Of a stretch of DNA of 64,000 bases, positions 1 through 8,747 are shown one piece after another (positions within the stretch are counted from its first letter, which is position 1; each line of letters starts with the position of its first letter). This DNA comes from Streptomyces avicenniae (lineage in GTDB: Bacteria > Actinomycetota > Actinomycetes > Streptomycetales > Streptomycetaceae). The stretch is from assembly GCF_000719135.1 (NCBI RefSeq), contig NZ_JOEK01000002.1:186001-250000 (forward strand). Reading direction: 5' to 3'. A model generated the notes under the pieces. The model saw only the letters and a list, made by a program, of their open reading frames with translations, had not been told where the DNA came from and did not search any database. The position numbers and the translations under genes were made by a program.

Positions 1-1810
1 CGATGAAGGCTTCCTGCGGCACCTCGACGCGCCCCACCATCTTCATCCGCTTCTTGCCCTCCTTCTGCTTCTCCAGCAGCTTGCGCTTACGGGAGATGTC
101 GCCGCCGTAGCACTTGGACAGGACGTCCTTGCGCATGGCGCGGACCGTCTCGCGGGCGATCACGCGGGAGCCGATGGCGGCCTGGATCGGGACCTCGAAC
201 TGCTGCCGCGGGATGAGTTCGCGCAGCTTCGCGGCCATCCGCACGCCGTACGCGTACGCCTTGTCCTTGTGGACGATGGCGGAGAAGGCGTCCACCTTGT
301 CGCCGTGCAGCAGGATGTCCACCTTGACGAGGGCGGCGGCCTGCTCGCCGATGGGCTCGTAGTCGAGCGAGGCGTAGCCGCGGGTCTTGGACTTCAGGGC
401 GTCGAAGAAGTCGAAGACGATCTCGGCCAGCGGCAGCGTGTAGCGCAGTTCGACGCGGTCCTCGGACAGGTAGTCCATGCCCTTCATGGTGCCGCGCCTG
501 GTCTGGCACAGCTCCATGATCGCGCCGATGTACTCGCTGGGCGCGATCAGCGTCGCGCGGACGACGGGCTCGCTGACCTCGGCGATCTTCCCGCCGGGGT
601 ACTCGCTCGGGTTGGTGACCGTGTGCTCGCTGCCGTCCTCCATGGTGACCTGGTAGACCACGTTGGGGGCGGTGGCGATCAGGTCGAGGTTGAACTCGCG
701 CTCCAGGCGCTCCCGGATGACCTCCAGGTGCAGCAGGCCGAGGAAGCCGACGCGGAAGCCGAAGCCGAGGGCGGCGGACGTCTCGGGCTCGTAGACGAGC
801 GCGGCGTCGTTGAGCTGGAGCTTCTCCAGGGCGTCGCGCAGGTTCGGGTAGTCGGAGCCGTCGATGGGGTACAGGCCCGAGAACACCATGGGGCGCGGGT
901 CCTTGTAGCCGCCGAGCGCCTCGGTGGCGCCGCCGCGCTGCCGCGTGATCGTGTCGCCGACCTTGGACTGGCGCACGTCCTTGACGCCGGTGATCAGGTA
1001 GCCGACCTCGCCGACCGCGAGGCCGTCGGCCGCGGTCATCTCGGGCGAGGTGACGCCGATCTCCAGCAGTTCGTGCGTGGCGCCGGAGGACATCATCTGG
1101 ATGCGCTCGCGCCTGCCGAGGGAGCCGTCCACGACCTTCACGTAGGTGACGACGCCGCGGTAGGCGTCGTAGACCGAGTCGAAGATCATCGCGCGGGCGG
1201 GCGCGTCCGGGTCGCCCACCGGGGCGGGGACCTGCCGGACGACCTCGTCGAGCAGCGCCTCGACGCCCTCGCCGGTCTTCGCCGAGACGCGCAGGACGTC
1301 CTCGGGCTCGCAGCCGATGAGGTGCGCGAGTTCGGCGGCGAACTTGTCGGGCTGGGCGGCGGGGAGGTCGATCTTGTTGAGGACCGGGATGATCGTGAGG
1401 TCGTTCTCCATCGCCAGGTAGAGGTTGGCGAGGGTCTGGGCCTCGATGCCCTGGGCGGCGTCCACGAGCAGGACGCAGCCCTCGCAGGCCGCGAGGGAAC
1501 GGGACACCTCGTAGGTGAAGTCCACGTGCCCCGGGGTGTCGATCATGTTCAGCACGTGCGCCGCGCCGTGGGCCTGCCACGGCATGCGGACCGCCTGCGA
1601 CTTGATCGTGATGCCACGTTCACGCTCGATGTCCATGCGGTCGAGGTACTGCGCGCGCATCTGGCGCTGATCGACGATCCCGGTGAGCTGGAGCATCCGG
1701 TCGGCAAGCGTGGACTTGCCGTGGTCGATGTGCGCGATGATGCAGAAGTTGCGGATCAGAGCCGGGTCGGTACGGCTGGGCTCCGGCGCGTTCGAAGTGA
1801 TCGCGGGCAC
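1..1810 (-). CDS. lepA: Elongation factor 4 (LepA), 3' end missing
   Basis: Translational GTPase that back-translocates or remodels stalled ribosomes. About 603 codons are visible and the last dozen or so residues lie off the window edge. Seen: G1 motif AHIDHGKST about 25 residues from the start, an effector region with ERERGITIK, then DTPGH and NKID motifs, and a C-terminal Lys/Arg-rich segment typical of LepA ([15 protein letters not shown]). A GTG start at 1810 is chosen because it gives the usual short Streptomyces N-terminus ([16 protein letters not shown]) and has AGGA 6 bases upstream; the nearby ATG around 1830 is in another frame. Divergent from rpsT, as is common in actinobacteria. 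Identity is secure. Confidence 0.96.
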   Translation of the reverse strand, partial: MPAITSNAPEPSRTDPALIRNFCIIAHIDHGKSTLADRMLQLTGIVDQRQMRAQYLDRMDIERERGITIKSQAVRMPWQAHGAAHVLNMIDTPGHVDFTYEVSRSLAACEGCVLLVDAAQGIEAQTLANLYLAMENDLTIIPVLNKIDLPAAQPDKFAAELAHLIGCEPEDVLRVSAKTGEGVEALLDEVVRQVPAPVGDPDAPARAMIFDSVYDAYRGVVTYVKVVDGSLGRRERIQMMSSGATHELLEIGVTSPEMTAADGLAVGEVGYLITGVKDVRQSKVGDTITRQRGGATEALGGYKDPRPMVFSGLYPIDGSDYPNLRDALEKLQLNDAALVYEPETSAALGFGFRVGFLGLLHLEVIRERLEREFNLDLIATAPNVVYQVTMEDGSEHTVTNPSEYPGGKIAEVSEPVVRATLIAPSEYIGAIMELCQTRRGTMKGMDYLSEDRVELRYTLPLAEIVFDFFDALKSKTRGYASLDYEPIGEQAAALVKVDILLHGDKVDAFSAIVHKDKAYAYGVRMAAKLRELIPRQQFEVPIQAAIGSRVIARETVRAMRKDVLSKCYGGDISRKRKLLEKQKEGKKRMKMVGRVEVPQEAFI

Positions 1811-2146
1811 GCGGGGTCCTGTCGGTCATGGCTGGGGAAGAATGGATGGACCCCATGCTCCCACGCGCCCGCCGCGGTTGCGGATTCGGAGCCGGTGAGG
1901 GCCGCTGGTAGGCTGGCGGTCCGTGCCCGCGCGCCGGTTCACCGGCCGCGTGCACACGGTGACCTGGCGGTGACACCAGGCGGTCGGTATCGACATGCAT
2001 GCGACGTGGATCGACACGGATGCGACATGCATCGAGCACGGACCGCGCGGTGGCCCGCCACCTCGCCGGAGCAGCACCAGAACCCGTGACACCCAGCGGC
2101 GCGCCGGACCCGGCCGCGCCCATCCGAACCTGCAAAGGCTCATTTC
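1811..2146. other. lepA-rpsT divergent intergenic region
   Basis: No gene is seen here. It must hold the promoters for lepA (leftward) and rpsT (rightward). A plausible rightward promoter is TTCGGA (1885-1890), an 18-base spacer and TAGGCT (1909-1914), which would give rpsT a leader of over 200 bases. The 10-mer CGACATGCAT occurs twice, at 1991-2000 and 2023-2032, within a stretch rich in GCGAC/ATCGAC words. Short ORFs in this gap lack family resemblance. Confidence 0.5.
1885..1914 (+). promoter_or_regulatory. Candidate rpsT promoter
   Basis: TTCGGA, 18 bases, then TAGGCT, matching the housekeeping sigma pattern common in Streptomyces. It lies about 230 bases before rpsT, so the assignment to rpsT is inferred only. 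Confidence 0.3.
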
Positions 2147-2413
2147 GTGGCGAACATCAAGTCCCAGATCAAGCGCATCAAGACCAACGAGAAGGCGCGG
2201 CTGCGCAACCAGGCCGTGAAGTCCGAGGTCAAGACGGCCGTCCGCCGTGCCCGCCAGGCCGTGGCCGCCGGTGACTACGAGCAGGCCGAGGCCGCCCGCA
2301 AGGTCGCCGCGCGCAAGCTGGACAAGGCCGTCAGCAAGGGCGTGCTGCACCGCAACAACGCCGCCAACAAGAAGTCGGCGCTGGCCGTCCAGGTCAACGC
2401 GCTCCAGGGCTGA
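2147..2413 (+). CDS. rpsT: 30S ribosomal protein S20
   Basis: Primary 16S rRNA-binding small-subunit protein. The 88-residue product has the family's usual length and its classic N-terminus ([17 protein letters not shown]), is very rich in Lys, Arg and Ala, and has the conserved helix with [10 protein letters not shown] near the C-terminus. A GTG start is used, with a weak AAAGG-type ribosome site 8-12 bases upstream. It stands alone, followed by a strong bidirectional hairpin before the convergent holA. Confidence 0.97.
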   Translation: MANIKSQIKRIKTNEKARLRNQAVKSEVKTAVRRARQAVAAGDYEQAEAARKVAARKLDKAVSKGVLHRNNAANKKSALAVQVNALQG

Positions 2414-2567
2414 GCCCCGGGTCACTCGCCGACGTCCCCGGGACGGGACCACAGCGGCCCCTCTCTCCGCTCCCGCCCGCCGCGCGTCACGTACCGCGCT
2501 GATCCCGACGTTCGCCACGCCGACGCGGTGCTCCGAGTGACCAGGGACACCCTGACCGAGGTGTCTT

Positions 2568-2617
2568 CGCGAAAGCCCCGGCCCCGCCGTTCCCCGGCGG
2601 GGGCCGGGGCTTTCGCG
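2568..2617. terminator. Bidirectional terminator between rpsT and holA
   Basis: Inverted repeat with 22-base arms (one bulged G), starting CGCGAAAGCCCCGG and ending CCGGGGCTTTCGCG around a TTCC loop. The AAAG/CTTT ends make it a usable intrinsic terminator in both directions, fitting its place between convergent genes. Confidence 0.8.
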
Positions 2618-2639
2618 TGCCGTCGCGGCGCGGGCCGCG

Positions 2640-3626
2640 TCAGCGGGAGCGCGCGGCGCGGGCGATGGTGACGACGGCCTTCTCCAGCGCGTACCCCGGG
2701 TCATAGCCGCCGCCCTTGACGGCGGCGTCCGCCTCCGCCACGGCGATCAGCGCGACGGCGACGCCGTCGGCGGACCAGCCGCGCATCTGCTGCCTGACGC
2801 GGTCGATCTTCCAGGGCGGCATGCTCAGCTCGCGCGCCAGGTCCGCCGGACGCATGCCGGGAGGCGCCGACGCCAGCCTGCCGATGGAGCGCACCCCTTG
2901 GGCGAGCGCGCTGGTGACCAGCACGGGCGCCACACCGGTGGACAGTGCCCAGCGCAGCGCCTCAAGCGCCTCGGCGGCGCGGCCCTCGACGGCCCGGTCG
3001 GCGACGGTGAAGCTGGACGCCTCCGCGCGGCCCGTGTAGTAGCGGCCGACGACGGCCTCGTCGATCGCGCCCTCGACGTCGGCCGCGAGCTGGGCGCAGG
3101 CGGCGGCCAGTTCCCGCAGATCGCCGCCGACGGCGTCCACCAGCGCCTGGCAGGCGCCGGGGTTCGCGCTGCGGCCCGCCGCCCTGAACTCGCCGCGGAC
3201 GAAGGCCAGCCGGTCCGCCGGCTTGGTCATCTTCGGGCAGGCCACCTCCCGGGCACCGGCCTTGCGCGCGGCGTCCAGCAGGCCCTTGCCCCGGGCGCCG
3301 CCCGCGTGCAGCAGCACGAGGGTGATCTCCTCGACGGGCGCGGCGAGATACCCCTTGACGTCCTTCACCGTGTCGGCGGACAGGTCCTGCGCCTGCCGGA
3401 CGACGATGACCTTCCGCTCGGCGAACAGGGAGGGGCTGGTCAGTTCGGCGAGCGTGCCCGGCTGGAGGGCGCCGGGCTCCAGGTCGCGGACGTCCGTGTC
3501 GGGGTCGGCGGCCCGCGCCGCGGCGACGACCTCGCCCACGGCCCGGTCGAGCAGCAGTTCCTCCTGGCCGACGGCGAGCGTGAAGGGGGCGAGGGGGTCG
3601 TCGGCGTGGGCTGCTCTGGCTGGCAT
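2640..3626 (-). CDS. holA: DNA polymerase III, delta subunit
   Basis: Clamp-loader subunit that opens the beta sliding clamp. The 328-residue product matches HolA in length and has the expected N-terminal P-loop-like remnant domain (FTLAVGQEELLLDRAV), the segment LFAERKVIVVRQAQ, a central PADRLAFVRGEF region and the C-terminal helical collar (SMPPWKIDRVRQQ). The ATG at 3626 is the first start that does not add unrelated low-complexity residues; longer in-frame extensions lack conserved features. Convergent with rpsT and divergent from the small gene at 3697. Confidence 0.93.
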   Translation of the reverse strand: MPARAAHADDPLAPFTLAVGQEELLLDRAVGEVVAAARAADPDTDVRDLEPGALQPGTLAELTSPSLFAERKVIVVRQAQDLSADTVKDVKGYLAAPVEEITLVLLHAGGARGKGLLDAARKAGAREVACPKMTKPADRLAFVRGEFRAAGRSANPGACQALVDAVGGDLRELAAACAQLAADVEGAIDEAVVGRYYTGRAEASSFTVADRAVEGRAAEALEALRWALSTGVAPVLVTSALAQGVRSIGRLASAPPGMRPADLARELSMPPWKIDRVRQQMRGWSADGVAVALIAVAEADAAVKGGGYDPGYALEKAVVTIARAARSR

Positions 3627-3696
3627 GGGGCCAGCATGGCACGCGCCTCGGACACCGCCGCGCGGGCGCCTCGCGCCCCGGGCCGACAATGGTGCG

Positions 3697-3942
3697 GTGA
3701 GCGACGGACGACATGTACTGGTGCTGCCGGACCGCGACGCGGCCGACGAGGTCGCGGCCGAGGCCGCCGGGCTCCTGGGCCTCGCCGAGGAGCCCCGCCC
3801 GCTGCGCGACGCGCTGGCCGGTGAGGACGACGCGGAGGACGCGCAGTGGCTCGTCGTCGTGGAGGACCCCGAGGGCCTGCACGACCCGGGGGCGCTCGCG
3901 GCGCTCGCGGAGGCGTACGACGGCTGGCTGGAGCGCGGCTGA
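3697..3942 (+). CDS. Small acidic hypothetical protein
   Basis: An 81-residue acidic protein beginning VSDGRHVLVLPDRDAADEVA, with no membrane segment and no recognised domain. The GTG start leaves a short gap from the divergent holA. Codon use (third positions almost all G or C) and the sensible amino-acid pattern (HVLVLPDRD, AQWLVVVEDP) support a real gene. I recall similar short proteins beside holA in Streptomyces but cannot assign a function. Confidence 0.75.
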   Translation: MSDGRHVLVLPDRDAADEVAAEAAGLLGLAEEPRPLRDALAGEDDAEDAQWLVVVEDPEGLHDPGALAALAEAYDGWLERG

Positions 3943-4018
3943 GCTGCGGGGTGGGGCACACGCGCCCGGGACCAGGGCCCTACGCCCCTCGCCCGATGTG
4001 CGGCCGGGCGGGCGGCGC

Positions 4019-4024
4019 TAGCGT
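4019..4024 (+). promoter_or_regulatory. -10 box (TAGCGT), probable leaderless start
   Basis: TAGCGT sits 8 bases before the ATG at 4033, the spacing expected if transcription begins at or next to the start codon. It argues for the ATG at 4033 over the GTG at 4027. Confidence 0.45.
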
Positions 4025-4032
4025 CGGTGGCC

Positions 4033-4491
4033 ATGGGAGAAGAGAAGGCTCCGGCCCGTGACCGCGCGGTGCGCAAGGCCGATGTGCTGACCCGTCTCGA
4101 ACAGGACGTGGACGCCTGGGTGTCCACGGCGGGCGCGGACGGGCTGCCGTACCTGATGCCGCTCTCGTTCGTCTGGTTCGGCGAGCGCCTGGTGATGACG
4201 ACGCGGGCGGCCAACCCGACCGCCCGCAACGTCCGCGCCAACGGCCGGGCCTACGTCTCGCTCGGCCACACCCGCGACGTCGTGCTGATCGAGGCGGAGG
4301 CGGAGAGCGTGCCCTCCGGGGAGCTTCCGGCGGCGGTGGGCGAGGCGTTCGTCGGCAAGTTCACCTGGGACGTGCGCGCCGACCCCGCGTACGCGTTCCT
4401 CCTCTTCAGGCCGGTGTCCGTGCGGGCCTGGCGCGAGGTGAACGAGCTGCCGGAGCGCGAGCTGATGCGCGACGGCGTCTGGCTCGTCTGA
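4033..4491 (+). CDS. Pyridoxamine 5'-phosphate oxidase-fold protein
   Basis: A 152-residue split-barrel flavin- or F420-binding family protein. Seen: VDAWVSTAGADGLPYLMPLSFVW followed after a turn by LVMTTRAANPTARNVRANGRAYVSL, the usual strand-loop-helix pattern in which the basic NPTARNV segment contacts cofactor phosphate. The substrate is unknown; such proteins may be F420H2-dependent reductases or cofactor-binding proteins. Start chosen at ATG 4033 because of the adjacent -10 box. It is apparently monocistronic. Confidence 0.82.
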   Translation: MGEEKAPARDRAVRKADVLTRLEQDVDAWVSTAGADGLPYLMPLSFVWFGERLVMTTRAANPTARNVRANGRAYVSLGHTRDVVLIEAEAESVPSGELPAAVGEAFVGKFTWDVRADPAYAFLLFRPVSVRAWREVNELPERELMRDGVWLV

Positions 4492-5184
4492 CCCGCCGGG
4501 CACGCGGGCCCGGCGCCGCCTCCCCTGCGCCGGTCCTCGACGTGCCCGCGCACGGCGATACGGCCGGGCAGGTCGTCGCTCCCGGGCGGGCAGGCGTCCG
4601 CCACCAGGGCGGCTGCCGGGCACGCTCCCCGGACACCCGGTCGTTCAGGCCGGGGGCCGGCGCGCCCCTTCCTGGTCGCGGAGGCCGGAGACCTCGGAGT
4701 CGCGCCCGCCGTCCCGGGGCGGCGCGGTGAGCCGGTGTCGGCCCTCGTGAGGTCAGGCCGAGCTTGGCCAGCCACCGGGCCGATGCGACGTTCCGCGCCG
4801 ACGACGAAACCCACGCGACGACCCTGCACCCGGAGGTGCGCGAGGTACGAGACCTCGCCCTGGTGGTGGGCCGCGCTCCGGACGTCCCGCTCGCCGATGC
4901 CGACGCGTTCGCCGTCGAGGCGGGCCGCCCTGACGAATCCCGCCCGTGGTGACCGCGACCGGGCGTGCACCGCGCCGTGGACGTGGCCGCGCGTCTCCTC
5001 CTCGGGGCTGCCGAAGGGGTCCACGGCATGACGGTCGCCGACGACGAGTGCACGAAGGGACACCCGGGTCCTGGTCACGAGCCGAGTCCGTCGGGCCGAC
5101 GTCACCCCGCACCGGCGCGCGGGCCGCACGGCCCGGGAACGCGCGGCCCCAGCGGGTCGGTGGTCGGCGCGGGAGGTGCCCGGA
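4492..5184. other. 693-base gap with no convincing gene
   Basis: Lies between two convergent genes. A reading frame at about 4731-4952 (+) has G/C-rich third positions and reads like protein (HPEVREVRDLALVVGRAPDVP) but is only about 70 codons, lacks a good start, and stops before a second fragment in the same frame (4965-5237). This could be a decayed gene; no family is recognised. Nothing else is supported. Confidence 0.4.
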
Positions 5185-7713
5185 TCATGGGGCTGCCTCC
5201 CGTGTCACGCCGACCGGGCCCGACGGCCCGGCGGTGACGGCGAGGTCGCCGTGCAGATCGGTCCGCAGCGTCACCGTGCCGAGGTCGGCGAGGCGGCGCA
5301 GGGTCAGGGGCGCCGGGTGGCCGTATCCGTTGTCCTCGCCGCAGGACACCAGGGCGAGCCGGGGACGCAGCCGGTCGAGGAGCGGGCCGTGCTGGTGCGC
5401 CGAGCCGTGGTGCGCGACCTTGAGCACGTCGGCGCGCGGCAGGTCCGGATGCGCGGCCAACAGCCGCTCCTGCGCGAGGGGTTCGAGGTCGCCTGGCAAC
5501 AGGACGGTGAGGTCACCGGCACGGACGAGCAGCGTGACGCTGGCGTCGTTCGCCCCCAGACCCGCCGCGCCGACGGGCGGCCAGAGGACTTCCCAGCTCA
5601 GCTCGGACCCGACACGCTGCCGGTCACCGGGGACGGCGGCCTCGACCGGGATGCCCGCCTCGGCGGCCAGCCGCCGGGCCTGCGCGGCCTGGTCGTCGGA
5701 ACCGCCCACGGACGGGACACGCACGGCTTCGACACTGCGGCCACGCAACACCCCTGGCAGCCCCGCCACATGGTCGGCGTGGAAGTGGCTGACGACCAGC
5801 AGGGGGACGTGCCGGACGCCGAGGTCGCGCAGGCAGCGGTCCACGGCGGCGGGTTCCGGCCCGGCGTCCACGACCACCGCGCTGCCCGGCCCTGCGGCCA
5901 GGACCAGGGCGTCGCCCTGCCCGACGTCGCAGGCGACCATGCGCCAGCCGGTCGGCGGCCAGCCGGTGAGGAGCCTGCTCAGCGGGGCCGGGCGCAGGAC
6001 CGCCAGCAGCAGCACCAGCACGCACAGCAGGACGGGCCAGGGTCCGCGCGGGAGGCGGCCCAGGAGGACGACGGCCGCGGCGGAGACGGCCGCGAGCAGG
6101 GCGGCGCCGGTCCAGCCGCCCGGCCAGTCGGTCTCGGCCCCCGGCAGGGCGGCGCCGGTGCGGGCGACGGTGGCGATCCACCGCGCGGGCCAGCCCGCCG
6201 CCCAGGCCAGGGCCTCGGCGACCGGTGGCGCCACGGGTGCGGTGGCGAGGGCGGCCCAGCCGAGAACGGCGACCGGGGCGACGGCGAGGTGGGCGAGGAG
6301 GTTGCAGGGGATGGCGACGAGGCTGGTGCCCGACGTGAAGACGGTGACGACGGGCGCGCACACCAACTGGGCGGCGGCTGCCGCCGCGAGCGCGTCGGCG
6401 GGCCTTCGCGGCATGCCGCGCCGCTCCAGCGCCGCCGACCAGCGGGGCGCGAGGGTGAGGAGCGCCCCGGTGGCGAGCGCGGAGAGCAGGAAGCCGAACG
6501 ACCGGCCGAGCGTGGGGTCGTGGAGCAGCAGGATCAGGACGGTGGCGGCGAGCGCGGGCAGCAGCGCGCGGTGACGGCCGGTCGCCAGGGCGAGGAGGGC
6601 GATCCCGGCGCAGGCCGCGGCGCGCAGCACGCTCGGATCGGGGCGGCAGACCAGGACGAGACCGGCGACGAGGACGCCTCCGAGGACGGCGCCGGTGCGC
6701 AGCGAGAGGCCGAACCGGGCGGCGATGCCGCCGCGTTCGGCGCGGGCCGCCGTGGCGAGGCCGCCGAGGAGGACGGTCAGGACGATGGCCACCTGGCTGC
6801 CCGAGGCGACGACGAGATGGGTCATCCCGGTGGCCCGCACCGCGTCGGCGAGGTCGTCCCCCACGCGGGAGTCGTCCCCGATGACCAGCGCGGGCAGCAG
6901 CGTTCCCGCGTCGCCGGGCAGGGGGGCGGTGGCGTCGCGCAGTCCTTCCCTGAGCCGGTCGGCGAGGCGTCGGGCGGGGCCGGGGTCGGCGGTGACCTCG
7001 GGCGGATCGTGGCCGTCCACCCGGAGGACGGCGGCCAGTTCGCCGCTGCGGCCGGGGAGCGGAGGGGTGGGCTCGGCGCGTAGGCGCAGCCGGGTGCCCG
7101 GTCGCAGGGCGAGCCAGTCGTCGGGCTGGTCCGTGGTGACGACGAGCAGCGCGGGCGCGTGGAGGGCGAGGCCGGGCTGTCCTCGCGGGGTGAGGTGGTG
7201 GACGTCGGCGGTGATGAGGACGGGGCGCGGGGCGCCGGGTCTGGCCGAGCTGCCGCGCGCGGTGCGGGGGTCGTCGGTGAGCGTCGCCTCGGCGACGGTG
7301 GCGCTCCCTGCCAGGGCGTTCCACAGACCGTGGTGGAGCCCTGCGGTGTGGAGCCCGGTGACGGCGAGGGCGGCTGCCGCGCACAGCAGCGACGTGGCCA
7401 CGGGGACGGCGAGGGGGCGCGCTGTGGCACGCAGGCGCGGGAGGAACCGTGCGGAGAGGCAGCAGAGGGTGGCTCCGGCGGCGAGGCAGCAGCCGAGGGC
7501 ACACAACCCGGCGGTGCGGCCGGGGAGTCCGAGGGCGAGGGCGGCGGCTGCCCAGGTGGCCACGGCAGGGGGTACGAGCCGCAGGTCGGTGGGGAGGCGC
7601 TGGTCGGGACGCGCGGCGCCGAGCCGGTGCCGGGCCCCGGCGTGGACGGGGTGCCGTGCGGTGGGTCGCCCCCTGGCGGCGCGGTCGGAGCGTGGGCGGT
7701 CAGAGCGTGACAT
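5185..7713 (-). CDS. comEC: ComEC/Rec2-family DNA uptake channel
   Basis: Polytopic membrane protein that in competent bacteria carries single-stranded DNA across the cytoplasmic membrane. The 842-residue product has N-terminal hydrophobic helices, an OB-like soluble segment (about 150-260), the competence domain with many membrane helices (SGSQVAIVLTVLL onward) and a C-terminal metallo-beta-lactamase domain. Metal motifs are intact: CDVGQGDALVL, SHFHADHVAG (HxHxDH) and KVAHHGSAHQ. The ATG overlaps the end of comEA by 14 bases, so the two are translationally coupled. Natural competence is not established in Streptomyces, so the physiological role here is open. Confidence 0.93.
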   Translation of the reverse strand: MSRSDRPRSDRAARGRPTARHPVHAGARHRLGAARPDQRLPTDLRLVPPAVATWAAAALALGLPGRTAGLCALGCCLAAGATLCCLSARFLPRLRATARPLAVPVATSLLCAAAALAVTGLHTAGLHHGLWNALAGSATVAEATLTDDPRTARGSSARPGAPRPVLITADVHHLTPRGQPGLALHAPALLVVTTDQPDDWLALRPGTRLRLRAEPTPPLPGRSGELAAVLRVDGHDPPEVTADPGPARRLADRLREGLRDATAPLPGDAGTLLPALVIGDDSRVGDDLADAVRATGMTHLVVASGSQVAIVLTVLLGGLATAARAERGGIAARFGLSLRTGAVLGGVLVAGLVLVCRPDPSVLRAAACAGIALLALATGRHRALLPALAATVLILLLHDPTLGRSFGFLLSALATGALLTLAPRWSAALERRGMPRRPADALAAAAAAQLVCAPVVTVFTSGTSLVAIPCNLLAHLAVAPVAVLGWAALATAPVAPPVAEALAWAAGWPARWIATVARTGAALPGAETDWPGGWTGAALLAAVSAAAVVLLGRLPRGPWPVLLCVLVLLLAVLRPAPLSRLLTGWPPTGWRMVACDVGQGDALVLAAGPGSAVVVDAGPEPAAVDRCLRDLGVRHVPLLVVSHFHADHVAGLPGVLRGRSVEAVRVPSVGGSDDQAAQARRLAAEAGIPVEAAVPGDRQRVGSELSWEVLWPPVGAAGLGANDASVTLLVRAGDLTVLLPGDLEPLAQERLLAAHPDLPRADVLKVAHHGSAHQHGPLLDRLRPRLALVSCGEDNGYGHPAPLTLRRLADLGTVTLRTDLHGDLAVTAGPSGPVGVTREAAP

Positions 7714-8644
7714 GGTCCCTCAGCTCCGCCATGCGCTGCTCGCCGATGCCCGAGACGTCGCCGAGCTGGTCAACGGACGTGAAGCCGCCCCGCTGCTGCC
7801 GGTGTTCGGCGATGCGTCCGGCGAGGACAGGGCCGATCCCGGGAAGGGTCTCCAACTGTTCGGGGGTCGCCGAGTTCAGGCTGACGGGGGCGCCGGGGGC
7901 CGGGGCTCCTGGCGGCGGCGCGGGCGCGCCCGCCGCCTGGGGCTGCGCCGTGGCGCCGACGAGGATCTGTTCGCCGTCGAGCAGGAGCCTGGCGCGGTTG
8001 AGGGCGTCGGTGTCCGTGCCGGGTTCGCTGCCGCCCGCCGCGTCGATCGCGTCGGCGACCCGTGACCCGGCGGGGAGGGTGTAGATCCCCGGATCGGCCA
8101 CCGCGCCCGCCACATCGACCACCACCGCTCCCCCGTCCGCCGGTACGGCGGCGCCAGCGGTGGACGGGCCGGGATCAGGATCGGGGCCGGGCTCTGCCCG
8201 AGCGGCGGTGTCGGCGGCGGACGGGTCGGTGTCGGCGGGGGCGTCCGTCACCGCGACGGTCTCGGGACGGCCCGCGACGAAGTGGTACCAGGCGAAGGCC
8301 ACGGCGGCGGCCAGCACGACGGCCAGCGCCGCCAGCGTCCGCGCCTCCATGGCGCAGCGCGCGCCCAGCCACACGCCCAGGCGACCGGCCCGCCCACGCC
8401 GCCGCGTGCGGCCGGGCTCCGGCGGTGGCCCGTGCGCGTCCACCGCCGGGACCGGGACCGGATCGGGCGGAGGGCCGGTCCGTTCCACCACCGGGACCGC
8501 CCGGCGGTCGGCGGGGCTGCCGGGCAGCAGCGCCGTGGCGCGGACCAGCGCAGGACGGTGGCCCCGGCCGGGCCCCCGCCCGGCGTTCCTGCGGCCCACG
8601 GTGGTCCGGTGCCGCGTCGTCGTTCGCTGCCTGTGTGCGTTCAT
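7700..8644 (-). CDS. comEA: ComEA-type helix-hairpin-helix DNA-binding protein
   Basis: Membrane-anchored DNA receptor that works with ComEC. The 314-residue product has a basic N-terminal region, one transmembrane helix (TLAALAVVLAAAVAFAWYHF, around residue 110), an Ala/Pro/Asp-rich linker, an SLBB-like domain (VVVDVAGAVADPGIYTLPAG) and a C-terminal double helix-hairpin-helix (LNSATPEQLETLPGIGPVLA, then GDVSGIGEQRMAELR). Start ATG 8644 is preferred: longer in-frame extensions add only Gly/Arg-rich sequence. The N-terminal cytoplasmic part is longer than in the Bacillus protein, as in other actinobacteria. Confidence 0.9.
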   Translation of the reverse strand: MNAHRQRTTTRHRTTVGRRNAGRGPGRGHRPALVRATALLPGSPADRRAVPVVERTGPPPDPVPVPAVDAHGPPPEPGRTRRRGRAGRLGVWLGARCAMEARTLAALAVVLAAAVAFAWYHFVAGRPETVAVTDAPADTDPSAADTAARAEPGPDPDPGPSTAGAAVPADGGAVVVDVAGAVADPGIYTLPAGSRVADAIDAAGGSEPGTDTDALNRARLLLDGEQILVGATAQPQAAGAPAPPPGAPAPGAPVSLNSATPEQLETLPGIGPVLAGRIAEHRQQRGGFTSVDQLGDVSGIGEQRMAELRDHVTL

Positions 8645-8747
8645 GCCCCAGACGCTCCCACCGATCACCGACAGTGACCAGAGGGGTCCTGGAATCTGGG
8701 GACAACCCCCGCCTTGTGGATAACTCGGCCACCCTTCCGGGTGACCG

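Noticed and set aside
5176..7083. 635-residue open frame antisense to comEC
   Set aside because: Gly/Gln/Arg/Asp-rich, no conserved motif, fully overlaps comEC.
5185..8644. Evidence for natural competence
   Set aside because: ComEA/ComEC alone are widely conserved in actinobacteria; no pilus or other competence genes are present in the window.
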